The notes beneath the pieces were generated by a model. The model did not search any database. It worked only from the letters and a program-made list of their open reading frames with translations, and was not told where the DNA came from. Below, piece after piece: positions 34,782 to 42,849 of a stretch of DNA of 64,000 nucleotides; positions within the stretch are counted from its first letter, which is position 1; each line of letters opens with the position of its first letter. A program made the translations under genes and the position numbers. Source of the stretch: Streptomyces sp. CB02923 (GTDB taxonomy: Bacteria; Actinomycetota; Actinomycetes; Streptomycetales; Streptomycetaceae); contig NZ_LWKZ01000012.1 of assembly GCF_001905005.1 (NCBI RefSeq), positions 487,061 to 551,060 on the forward strand. The letters run 5' to 3'.

Positions 34782-36050
34782 ATGTCCATCACGGAGTTAG
34801 GGCCGGTCTTCTTCCTGGCCGTCGTCGTCATCCTGCTCGTCTGCCGGCTCGTCGCCCGCGCCCTGCGCGCGCTGGGCCAGCCGCCCGTGGTGGGCGAGAT
34901 GGCCGCCGGCGTGGTGCTGGGGCCGTCCGTGCTGGGCCTGCTGGCGCCCGGCGTGGAGGAGGCCCTCTTCCCGCCGGAGCTGCGGCCCGCGCTGTACGTC
35001 GCCGGGCAGATCGGCCTGGTCGTCTTCATGTTCCAGACCGGGTACGAATTCCGTACGGCCAATATCCGGACGGTGGCCAAACCGGCCGCGATGATCTCGG
35101 CGGCCGGCATCGCCGTCCCCCTCGCGCTCGGCGTGGGGCTGACCTACGCCGTCCACGGCCGGATCGGCGGCATCTTCCCGGCGGACGTGTCCGTCGTCGT
35201 CTCCGCCCTCTTCGTCGGCGTGACCCTCGCCATCACCGCGTTCCCCATGCTGGCCCGCATCATCACCGAGCGCGGCCTGACCGGCACCCGCTTCGGCTCG
35301 CTGTCCCTGGCGTCCGGAGCGGTGGACGACGCGCTGGCGTGGGTGCTGCTCGCCGGGGTGCTGAGCCTGACCGGCTCCGGCACCGGACCGCTGGTCATCG
35401 CCCTCGCCGGGAGCGTCGGCCTGGTGATCGTCCTCGCCCTGCTCGCCCGCTCCACCACCCGGATGACGGGCCTGATCAACCGCCGGCACCCCGACGAGCT
35501 GCTGCTGATCACCGTGGTCGTGCTCTTCCTCGCCGCCTGGTACACCGACCGCATCGGCCTGTACGCCGTCTTCGGCGCGTTCAGCCTGGGCGTGGTCTTC
35601 CCGCGCTCCGAACCGGTGGACCGGGCCATCGAGGCGATCGGGCCGATCAGCCGGATCGTCTTCCTGCCCCTGTTCTTCACCTACTCCGGCCTGAACACCG
35701 ACTTCGCGCTGCTGGCCTCGCCCGGCCTGCTGCTGTTCACCGTGGGCTGCGTCGCCCTGTCCGTCCTCGGCAAGCTGGGCGCCTGCTGGCTGGCGGCGCG
35801 GGCGGCCGGCGAGGAGGGCGCGGTCGCGCTGCGCATCGGCACGCTGATGAACGCGCGGGGCCTGATGCAGCTCATCGCGATCAACATCGGGCTGGCGGCC
35901 GGCATCGTGACACCGTCGATGTTCGCGGTGCTGGTCGTGGTCGCGCTGGTGACGACGGTGATGGCCACCCCGCTGCTGACCCTGTGGGACCGCATCGACG
36001 CACGCCGGACGGCCGGCACGCCCGCCGAGCGGGTCGGCGCCGCGCCCTGA
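34782..36050 (+). CDS. CPA2-family cation:proton antiporter
   Basis: A 422-residue membrane protein with about 12 helices, matching the Na+(K+)/H+ exchanger CPA2 family. Conserved features include ARALRALGQPPVVGEMAAGV in the first helices, a paired helix around SGAVDDALAWVLLAGVLSL with the two ion-binding aspartates, and RGLMQLIAINIGLAAGI near the end. ATG 34782 follows a weak CGAAGGG site. It sits 148 nt after the P450 gene and before era, so it is probably co-transcribed with the inserted operon as an ion-homeostasis or resistance component. Confidence 0.9.
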   Translation: MSITELGPVFFLAVVVILLVCRLVARALRALGQPPVVGEMAAGVVLGPSVLGLLAPGVEEALFPPELRPALYVAGQIGLVVFMFQTGYEFRTANIRTVAKPAAMISAAGIAVPLALGVGLTYAVHGRIGGIFPADVSVVVSALFVGVTLAITAFPMLARIITERGLTGTRFGSLSLASGAVDDALAWVLLAGVLSLTGSGTGPLVIALAGSVGLVIVLALLARSTTRMTGLINRRHPDELLLITVVVLFLAAWYTDRIGLYAVFGAFSLGVVFPRSEPVDRAIEAIGPISRIVFLPLFFTYSGLNTDFALLASPGLLLFTVGCVALSVLGKLGACWLAARAAGEEGAVALRIGTLMNARGLMQLIAINIGLAAGIVTPSMFAVLVVVALVTTVMATPLLTLWDRIDARRTAGTPAERVGAAP

Positions 36051-36133
36051 GGGCACCCGCCGCCCGGCCCGCGGGCCGGGCGGCGGGGACCGGGTGGTCG
36101 GCGTGCCGCCGCCGATCGGGGACAATGGGCGCC

Positions 36134-37072
36134 ATGAGCGTTCGTACAGAGTCCTCCGCCCAGCACCGCGCCGGCTTCGCGTGCTTCGTCGGCCGCCCGA
36201 ACGCGGGCAAGTCGACCCTCACGAACGCTCTGGTCGGCACGAAGGTGGCCATCACCTCCAACCGCCCGCAGACCACCCGGCACACCGTGCGCGGCATCGT
36301 GCACCGCCCGGACGCCCAGCTCGTCCTGGTCGACACCCCGGGCCTGCACAAGCCGCGCACCCTGCTCGGCGAGCGGCTCAACGACGTCGTACGGACCACC
36401 TGGGCCGAGGTCGACGTGATCGGCTTCTGCCTGCCCGCCGACCAGAAGCTGGGCCCCGGCGACCGCTTCATCGCGGGCGAACTGGCCGGCATCAAGAAGA
36501 CCCCGAAGATCGCCATCGTCACCAAGACCGACCTGGTGGACTCCAAGCAGCTCGCCGAGCAGCTGCTCGCCGTGGACCGGCTGGGCCAGGAGCTGGGCAT
36601 CGAGTGGGCGGAGATCATCCCGGTCTCGGCCCAGGGCGACCAGCAGGTCGGCCTCCTCGCCGACCTCCTCGTCCCGATGCTCCCGGAGAGCCCCCCGCTC
36701 TACCCCGAGGGCGACCTCACCGACGAACCCGAGCAGGTCATGGTCGCCGAGCTGATCCGCGAGGCGGCGCTCGAAGGCGTACGGGACGAGCTGCCGCACT
36801 CCATCGCCGTCGTCGTCGAGGAGATGCTGCCCCGCGAGGACCGCCCGGCGGACAAGCCGCTGCTCGACATCCACGCCAACGTCTACATCGAGCGGCCCAG
36901 CCAGAAGGGCATCATCATCGGCCCCAAGGGCAAGCGGCTCAAGGAGGTCGGCGTGAAGTCCCGCAAGCACATCGAGGCGCTGCTCGGCACGCCGGTCTAC
37001 CTCGACCTGCACGTGAAGGTCGCCAAGGACTGGCAGCGCGACCCGAAGCAGCTGCGCAAGCTGGGCTTCTGA
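36134..37072 (+). CDS. era: GTPase Era
   Basis: A 312-residue Era GTPase, which binds 16S rRNA and couples 30S maturation to growth. The P-loop GRPNAGKST is at residues 20-28, switch motif DTPG follows, and the G4 position reads TKTD rather than NKxD. The C-terminal KH domain (RPSQKGIIIGPKGKRLKE) binds the 3' end of 16S rRNA. ATG 36134 (MSVRTESS) is the usual Streptomyces start; ATG 36125 is in frame. Upstream are the inserted oxidoreductase/antiporter genes, so its transcription may have been rewired. Confidence 0.96.
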   Translation: MSVRTESSAQHRAGFACFVGRPNAGKSTLTNALVGTKVAITSNRPQTTRHTVRGIVHRPDAQLVLVDTPGLHKPRTLLGERLNDVVRTTWAEVDVIGFCLPADQKLGPGDRFIAGELAGIKKTPKIAIVTKTDLVDSKQLAEQLLAVDRLGQELGIEWAEIIPVSAQGDQQVGLLADLLVPMLPESPPLYPEGDLTDEPEQVMVAELIREAALEGVRDELPHSIAVVVEEMLPREDRPADKPLLDIHANVYIERPSQKGIIIGPKGKRLKEVGVKSRKHIEALLGTPVYLDLHVKVAKDWQRDPKQLRKLGF

Positions 37073-37140
37073 GACCGGGCTTCTGAGACCGGGCCGCCGA
37101 GCCGGACCGCTGAACCGGACCGCTGAACCGGGCCGCCGAG
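37063..37140. repeat. Imperfect 13-14 nt repeats across the era stop
   Basis: TTCTGAGACCGGGC is repeated twice around the era stop codon, followed by two copies of about CCGGACCGCTGAA. The array ends just before the convergent MFS gene. Confidence 0.7.
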
Positions 37141-37151
37141 GGCCGTCCCTC

Positions 37152-38411
37152 TCACTCCACCCCGCGGATCCGCCGCACCAGCAGCGCCCCCGCCAGCCCG
37201 ATGCCCGCCGCGACCAGGTACAGCACCCGGTAGCCGCCCAGATACGTCACGACCGGCGCGGCCAGCGCGGGCGCGGCCACCTGCGGCAGCGAATTGGCGA
37301 TGTTGACGACACCGAGGTCCCGGCCCCGGTGGGCGGCGGCCGGCAGCACGTCCGTCATCAGGGCGAAGTCCACCGACGTGAAGACACCGAAGCCGACGCC
37401 CAGCAGCGCGGCGGCGACCAGCGCGCCGGTCCAGGTCTGCCACCCGGCGAGCAGCGCGGTCGCCCCCGCCATGATCACGCCCGCCCAGAGCACGAACGGC
37501 TTGCGCCGCCCCGTACGGTCCGACCAGACGCCGCCGACGACGACGGTGGCGAGCAGCATCACCCCGTTGACGGCGGTCAGCACCAGCACGCCCTCCGCGG
37601 GACGCGGCCGGTGCAGCACGTCGCGCAGGTAGTAGAGCAGGTACAGCAGCGCGACCGCGTTGCCCAGGTTGACCAGGAAGCGGGTCAGCCAGGCCCAGGC
37701 GAGGTCGGGGTGGCGGCGCGGACCGATCCAGAACCCGGCGAGGAAGGACCGCCACGTGAACGGCGGCCGGTCGCCGCGCCCGATCCGCAGGTCACGGTGG
37801 CGCAGTACGTACGGGAGCGTCGCCAGCACCGTGAAGGCCGCGCAGGCCGCGTACCCCGCCGCGATGCCGCCCGCGGCGGACGCCAGGCCCGTACCGGCCA
37901 CGACGCCCAGGATCTGCGCCGCGCCCAGCCAGCCGCCCACCCGCCCGCGCTGAAGGTGCGGGACACGGTCCGGGACGGCCGCGGTGACCGCCGCGAACGC
38001 GGCGTTGAGCGCGAGCTGCACCAGACACCACCCGGCCGCCATGCCGGTGACGCTCCTGGCTGAGGCCAGCAGGCACAGCGCCCCCGCACCGCCGAGCACA
38101 CCGGCCACGATCCACGGCGTACGGCGCCCGAACCGCGACACCGTACGGTCCGACAGCGCGCCGAAGAGCGGATTGGCGACGAGCGAGACCGCCGCGCCCA
38201 GCCCCGTGACCCACGCCAGCACCGACTCCTTGGACGTGCCCGGCGGCGCCAGCTCGGCCGCCTGGAGGGCCAGCAGGATCTGGATCGGCCCGTACCAGCC
38301 GACCCAGATCGCCCCGTTGGCCAGCGCCAGCGACGCGGTCCAGCCGCGGCCCACCCGCTCCACCGGCTCGGCGAGGGCCCCGGGCGCGCCCGCGGCCCCC
38401 GCGCCGGTCAC
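37152..38411 (-). CDS. GPH/MFS-type sugar transporter
   Basis: A 419-residue MFS permease. The first helix segment (ASLALANGAIWVGWYGPIQ) and GALSDRTVSRFGRRTPWI loop resemble glycoside-pentoside-hexuronide or maltose/sucrose-type sugar permeases. GTG 38411 overlaps the stop of the GH1 gene by 4 nt (GTGA), so the two genes form a translationally coupled operon: import of a beta-glucoside and its hydrolysis inside the cell. Confidence 0.85.
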   Translation of the reverse strand: MTGAGAAGAPGALAEPVERVGRGWTASLALANGAIWVGWYGPIQILLALQAAELAPPGTSKESVLAWVTGLGAAVSLVANPLFGALSDRTVSRFGRRTPWIVAGVLGGAGALCLLASARSVTGMAAGWCLVQLALNAAFAAVTAAVPDRVPHLQRGRVGGWLGAAQILGVVAGTGLASAAGGIAAGYAACAAFTVLATLPYVLRHRDLRIGRGDRPPFTWRSFLAGFWIGPRRHPDLAWAWLTRFLVNLGNAVALLYLLYYLRDVLHRPRPAEGVLVLTAVNGVMLLATVVVGGVWSDRTGRRKPFVLWAGVIMAGATALLAGWQTWTGALVAAALLGVGFGVFTSVDFALMTDVLPAAAHRGRDLGVVNIANSLPQVAAPALAAPVVTYLGGYRVLYLVAAGIGLAGALLVRRIRGVE

Positions 38412-39763
38412 CGCTGGGCCCGCAGCGCGTCCCGCAGCCAGTGGTACGAGGCCTTCGGCGTCCGCGCCAGCGTGCCGCGGTCGACGTGCACCAGCCCGAA
38501 CTTCCGGGCATACCCCTCCGCCCACTCGAAGTTGTCCAGCAGCGACCAGACGAAGTAGCCGCGCACGTCGACCCCGGCGGTGATCGCGTCGTGCACGGCC
38601 CGTACGTGCGCGTCCAGGAAAGCGATCCGCTCCCGGTCCTCGACACCCTCGTACGAGCAGCCGTTCTCGGTGATGACGACCGGCGGCAGGCGGTCGCCGT
38701 ACCGGTCGCGGAACCCCGTCAGCAGCTCGGTCAGCGCCGCGGGCACCACGGGCCACCCGAAGTCCGTCAGCGGATACCCCTCGATCTCCCGCGGCGCGAA
38801 GGGCAGCCCCGGCGGCAGCTCGATCCCCGCGAAGCCGACGGTCCCGGCGCCCTCCGCCCCCGGGGCCCCGACCTTCGTCGGCTGGTAATAATTCACCCCG
38901 TACCAGTCCAGCGGCGCACCGATGACGCCCAGATCCTCCTCCACCGGACCGGACAGCAGCGCCGCCGTCAGCTCCTCCTCCGGATAGCGCCCCAGTAGCA
39001 CCGGCTCCGCGAACAACCGATTCAGCAGCAGGTCGTACAGCCCGGCCGCCTCCTGGTCGGCGGCCGACTCCGACGCGGCCCACGTCGGCCCGTGCGAATT
39101 GGCGATCCCGATGCCGCTCGCGCCCCGCGCCCGCAGCGCCTGCACGGCCAGCCCGTGCCCCAGCAACTGATGATGCGCGGCGGGCAGCGCCTCGAACCCC
39201 AGCCGCCGACCGGGCGCGTGCTGCCCCAGCCCGTACCCCAGCAACGTCAGCTCGGCGGGCTCGTTGAGCGTGATCCACCGGTCCACCCGGTCCCCGAGCC
39301 GCGCCGCCACGACATCCGCGTACGCCGCGAACCGCCGCGCCGTGTCCCGCTCCAGCCACCCGCCCGCCGCCTCGACGGCTGCCGGAGTGTCCCAGTGGAA
39401 GAGCGTCGGCACCGGCCGGACGCCCGCCGCGCACAGCTCGTCGACCAGCCGGTCGTAGAAATCCAGCCCCGCCGCGTTGACCCGCGGACCACCGTCCGGC
39501 ATCACCCGCGGCCAGGCCACCGAGAACCGGTACGCGCCGACCCCCAGCCCCTCGATCAGCGCCACGTCTTCCCGGTACCGGTGGTAGTGCCCGGTCGCCA
39601 CCCGCCCGTCCGACCCGTCCTTGACCCGCCCCCGCCCACCAGCGAACACATCCCACGAGGACCGCCCCCGCCCGCCCTCGTCCGCCGCCCCCTCGATCTG
39701 ATACGCGGAGGTCGACACCCCCCACAAGAACCCGTCAGGAAACCGCGGCAACGAAGCATCCAT
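38408..39763 (-). CDS. GH1-family beta-glucosidase
   Basis: A 451-residue family 1 beta-glucosidase. The acid/base motif TLNEP gives Glu168 and the nucleophile motif ITENG gives Glu366; the N-terminal FLWGVSTSAYQIEGA is also diagnostic. It is cytoplasmic, without a signal peptide, and would cleave cellobiose or aryl/terpenyl beta-glucosides imported by the adjacent permease. ATG 39763 appears to be the transcript start as well: a TTGACA/CAGGAT promoter lies so close that the mRNA would be leaderless, and no ribosome site is visible. Confidence 0.93.
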   Translation of the reverse strand: MDASLPRFPDGFLWGVSTSAYQIEGAADEGGRGRSSWDVFAGGRGRVKDGSDGRVATGHYHRYREDVALIEGLGVGAYRFSVAWPRVMPDGGPRVNAAGLDFYDRLVDELCAAGVRPVPTLFHWDTPAAVEAAGGWLERDTARRFAAYADVVAARLGDRVDRWITLNEPAELTLLGYGLGQHAPGRRLGFEALPAAHHQLLGHGLAVQALRARGASGIGIANSHGPTWAASESAADQEAAGLYDLLLNRLFAEPVLLGRYPEEELTAALLSGPVEEDLGVIGAPLDWYGVNYYQPTKVGAPGAEGAGTVGFAGIELPPGLPFAPREIEGYPLTDFGWPVVPAALTELLTGFRDRYGDRLPPVVITENGCSYEGVEDRERIAFLDAHVRAVHDAITAGVDVRGYFVWSLLDNFEWAEGYARKFGLVHVDRGTLARTPKASYHWLRDALRAQR

Positions 39764-39770
39764 GCGCCGG

Positions 39771-39800
39771 ATCCTGGTTACCGTGGCGTACGGGTGTCAA
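39771..39800 (-). promoter_or_regulatory. Predicted leaderless promoter of the GH1-permease operon
   Basis: On the minus strand TTGACA (39800-39795) and CAGGAT (39776-39771) are 18 nt apart; only 7 nt separate the -10 from ATG 39763. Transcription would therefore begin at or next to the start codon. No Shine-Dalgarno sequence lies between. Confidence 0.6.
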
Positions 39801-39837
39801 GAGGCGCGCGCGGGACGGACGTTGACCTCCGCGGCCG

Positions 39838-40455
39838 TCATCCGAAGGGGTTGCCGGGGAAGCGGCCCGGAGCGCCGGCGGCGAGCGCGGACGCCGTCGG
39901 AACGGCTGCCGGGGCGGATGCGGGGGCCGGTGCCGAGAGCTGTTCCTGTGGCGTGCCGGGGGGCAGGAAGCAGGGGGTTTTCACCGAGAAGACCAGATCG
40001 GTGGGGGGCAGGTAACTCTCCACCGACACGAAGAGGCCGTCAGCACCGCCCCTGGCGTCCATGAGCGCGTCCGACGGATCCTCGCGGTAGCCGCTGACCT
40101 TGTATCCCGACGCTTCGAGCTTCTTCCGCATGGCACGCAGCGCCTTGCCGTGTTCGTCTCCCGGCAGCTTGGCCCGCACGGAATAGGAAAGGTCGAAGCG
40201 CCCGTCGTGGGCGCGCTCGTGGTCCTTTCCGAGGCAGTCGCGGAATTCCTTGTCCACGGTTTTCTCGTCGACCTTGAGTGAGTACTGGCCCGCCAGCGAA
40301 CCGACCAGTTCACGTGCCTGCTGTTCGGCCTGGCTCCTGCTCTTGACCGGCAGCGGGTCGTTCTTGCCGGAGTCGTTCATGCAACCTCCCGTTGCGAGCA
40401 GAGCGAGTACGAGCATGCCGGTACGGCCGGATCGCCGCACAGCGCGGATCACCAT
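39838..40455 (-). CDS. Putative lipoprotein of the WXG-hydrolase operon
   Basis: A 205-residue protein with a short signal (MLVLALLATGGC) ending in a lipobox Cys, so it is probably anchored outside the membrane. The mature part contains a charged helical region (QAEQQARELVGSLAGQYSLK) and an Ala/Pro-rich tail; I find no recognised domain. The start overlaps the stop of the alpha/beta hydrolase gene by 7 nt, placing it third in that operon. A protective or anchoring partner role is possible but unproved. Confidence 0.7.
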   Translation of the reverse strand: MVIRAVRRSGRTGMLVLALLATGGCMNDSGKNDPLPVKSRSQAEQQARELVGSLAGQYSLKVDEKTVDKEFRDCLGKDHERAHDGRFDLSYSVRAKLPGDEHGKALRAMRKKLEASGYKVSGYREDPSDALMDARGGADGLFVSVESYLPPTDLVFSVKTPCFLPPGTPQEQLSAPAPASAPAAVPTASALAAGAPGRFPGNPFG

Positions 40456-42089
40456 TTCGGCCCCACCGTTCCCGGAGGGGTGGGCTGCGGGTGCACGTGG
40501 TAATCCCCTTCACCCGGGCGTTTCCCTATGATGATGCGCCCCTGGTTGGCGAGGCTTTCGCTGCGCTCGTCCCAGTAGCCGCCGTGTCCCGAGGTGTCCA
40601 CGCCGAACACCTTGCCGCCGAATTCCTTGTCCGCGGGGTTTCCCCCGAGGGTCTTGTCCGAGGCGATGGTGGAGACCGGGTCGTCCGGCGCGTATCCGGC
40701 CCATACGTGGCCGGGGTCCATATGGAGGTCCTCGGCGTGATCCACCGTCATGCCCGGACTGCCGACCGAGACGATGTCGTCGGCGTCCAGGCCGTCGCCA
40801 CCGGACGCACCGGCGCCCACCATCGTCGAGCCGTAGCTGTGCCCGAGCACGGTCATGTGGGAGCGCTCACCGACATGCGACTCGCGCAAGCCGTGCGTGA
40901 AGCTCCTGAGATCACCGGCACCTGCTTCGGCACGCCCCGGCGTGGCCACGCTGCCGTCCACTTCGGGAGCGTCGTAACCGAGCCAGGACACCACCGCGGT
41001 GCTCTCGGCGCCCTTGACCCGGGTCGCTCCGTGCAGCCGGTCGATCCGGTCGATCTGGTCGTCGATGTTCGTCAGGTCGTTGTCGGTGCCCGGCACCTGT
41101 ACGGCCACATTGCGGGCGGTGTCCGGATTCCCCTGGGAAACCACCGCCCTGCCGTCGCCCTTGGTGTCGATGCCCAGTACCAGGAGCTGCTTGCTCGCGT
41201 CGTTTTCGCCGTCGGCCTTGTCGAGTGCGTCCTGCAGCTTGCGCAACCCCCCGTACTGCCGCTCATCGTGGATCCCCAGCTCGCCGTTCTGCTTCTTCAG
41301 GTCGTATTCGGACAGCGAGATGTCCAGGGACTTCCGGTTGGCCTCGTCGCGGTCGGCGCTGGGGATGCCGTCGAGCCAGCCGATCTTTTCCGGGCAGGCG
41401 TCGATGTACAGCTGCCTTTCCTGCGGGGTGAGGCCGGCCCACCATTTCGCGTTCTCCTTCGGGTCCTTGTCCGAAGGAATGAACTCGTCACCGGTCTGGA
41501 ACAGTGATCCGGCGACCTTACGGGCGCCCTCGCGCGCCTTCGACGCTCCGTAGTCCTTGTCGAGAGTGAAGGCGTCGATCGACTGGAGGAGCTGCATACC
41601 CTCCCAGGAGGCCGAGGTGGCGTTGTCGATCGAGGTCTGGATGATGTCCTTGTAGACGCCCATCACGGCGACGCGCTGCTTCTGCGCCGCCTGGGCTTCG
41701 GCGTCATCGGTGTCGGCGCTGCCGGGCCGTCCGTCCGTCACCGTGCCCTGGCCGTCGACGGCGTACCCGTCCGCTTCCGCGTCCCGCACGCCCTGGCGGA
41801 GCTTGTCCTGGGCCAGCTTCATTCTGACGTGCACGGTGTCCAGGACCGTCGCGATGGAGGAGACGTCCGACTGGGCGACGCCGAGCTGGGTCTCGCTCGC
41901 CTCCATCTTCATGAACGCGGTACGCGAGTCCGCCCCCTGCCACTCGCCGGCGTGCAGCGGACCGGTCACCTTGCGCCGGTGCCCGGCCTGGGCCTCCTCC
42001 AGTTCCCGGGCCAGTTTCTGCCAGGATGCGACGGCGGCCTGCAGATCGGAGAAGTCCTGCTTCAGCAGGTCGTGGAAGTTCTCGGGCAC
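40449..42089 (-). CDS. WXG100-like N-terminus fused to alpha/beta hydrolase (DUF1023)
   Basis: A 546-residue two-part protein. Residues 1-105 are helical with a WQG turn at 50-52 and hydrophobic spacing like the WXG100 secretion proteins; the central region is charged and helical; the C-terminal half is a DUF1023 alpha/beta hydrolase with SWLGYDAP, the nucleophile elbow GHSYGS (Ser418), a conserved VSVGSPGM strand and a later GHGGYWDE histidine. The arrangement resembles type VII-secreted enzymes. No ESX secretion genes are in the window. GTG 42089 starts 3 nt after the small partner gene. Confidence 0.8.
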   Translation of the reverse strand: MPENFHDLLKQDFSDLQAAVASWQKLARELEEAQAGHRRKVTGPLHAGEWQGADSRTAFMKMEASETQLGVAQSDVSSIATVLDTVHVRMKLAQDKLRQGVRDAEADGYAVDGQGTVTDGRPGSADTDDAEAQAAQKQRVAVMGVYKDIIQTSIDNATSASWEGMQLLQSIDAFTLDKDYGASKAREGARKVAGSLFQTGDEFIPSDKDPKENAKWWAGLTPQERQLYIDACPEKIGWLDGIPSADRDEANRKSLDISLSEYDLKKQNGELGIHDERQYGGLRKLQDALDKADGENDASKQLLVLGIDTKGDGRAVVSQGNPDTARNVAVQVPGTDNDLTNIDDQIDRIDRLHGATRVKGAESTAVVSWLGYDAPEVDGSVATPGRAEAGAGDLRSFTHGLRESHVGERSHMTVLGHSYGSTMVGAGASGGDGLDADDIVSVGSPGMTVDHAEDLHMDPGHVWAGYAPDDPVSTIASDKTLGGNPADKEFGGKVFGVDTSGHGGYWDERSESLANQGRIIIGKRPGEGDYHVHPQPTPPGTVGPKW

Positions 42090-42092
42090 CGG

Positions 42093-42407
42093 TCACCGCC
42101 CCCGGAACGACTGGGCGGTGACGTCTTCGTTGTACCGGTGGCCGTCTGCGGTGCGGCGGAGCCGTTCGGCCGAACTCTCGGAGTCGCCGCCGATCCTCTT
42201 GCGCAGCTCGTCCAGCGCCATGCCCCAGTCGTGGCCGACCCGCTCCATGTCCGGCCCGACGTTCCAGGCTTTCAGGGCCGCGCCCGCTGCCTCGATGTCG
42301 GCCTTCGCCGTGGCGATCGGCTTTTCCAGGTCGTGGCCGATGGCGTCGGCGGCCGCCGCCGACGTCCGTAACGTCTCGGGTGTCACCGAGATGCCGTTGT
42401 CAGGCAC
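42093..42407 (-). CDS. Small helical WXG-like partner protein
   Basis: A 104-residue, Ala-rich, predicted all-helical protein with a central WNVG turn (LKAWNVGPDMERVGHDWG) between two amphipathic helices, the size and layout of an ESX-type WXG100 protein. It precedes the WXG-hydrolase gene by 3 nt and probably forms a heterodimer with that protein's N-terminus. GTG 42407 follows GGGGGAAG. Confidence 0.65.
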   Translation of the reverse strand: MPDNGISVTPETLRTSAAAADAIGHDLEKPIATAKADIEAAGAALKAWNVGPDMERVGHDWGMALDELRKRIGGDSESSAERLRRTADGHRYNEDVTAQSFRGR

Positions 42408-42521
42408 AGCTTTCTTCCCCCTGCTCCCCGGGCCCGGTCGTGGCCCGTCACATGATCATGACGACGGCCGTGGCGGGGCGGTTGCAGGGGATGGCGGACC
42501 GGGCGGGCCGGCCCAGGTGGC

Positions 42522-42788
42522 TCAGCTTCCTTCCTTCAGCACCCTGCTGATCAGCTTGCGCTGTTCGTCGGTGAGGCGGGGGTCGGACGCGTAGACCGTG
42601 TGTCCGTCGATGGTGATCTGGTAGCTGAAACCGTCGGGGACGCCTACCGGGGGCGTGCCCCGGCCGGCGGCGGCTGCCTGCTCGGCCAGGGCGTGCCATT
42701 CCGGGGCATCGGGGAGGCCGGAGGTGTCGACCTCGGCGTGGCGCTCGATGCCGGCGAAGCCGCCGGTGCGTCGTACGTGAATCCGCAT
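42522..42788 (-). CDS. Emfourin-type protealysin inhibitor
   Basis: An 88-residue protein of the emfourin (protealysin inhibitor) family: MRIHVRRTGGFAGIERHAEV, then a TIDGHTVYASDPRLTDEQ C-terminal segment. Emfourins inhibit protealysin-like M4 proteases. It lies 61 nt downstream of a gene encoding such a protease on the same strand, so the two form a protease-inhibitor pair. ATG 42788 gives the conserved N-terminus. Confidence 0.85.
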   Translation of the reverse strand: MRIHVRRTGGFAGIERHAEVDTSGLPDAPEWHALAEQAAAAGRGTPPVGVPDGFSYQITIDGHTVYASDPRLTDEQRKLISRVLKEGS

Positions 42789-42849
42789 GACGGGCTTCCT
42801 ACCCAGAGGGGCTCGGGGAAACGGACGGAACGGGCCAGAAGGTGGCGGA

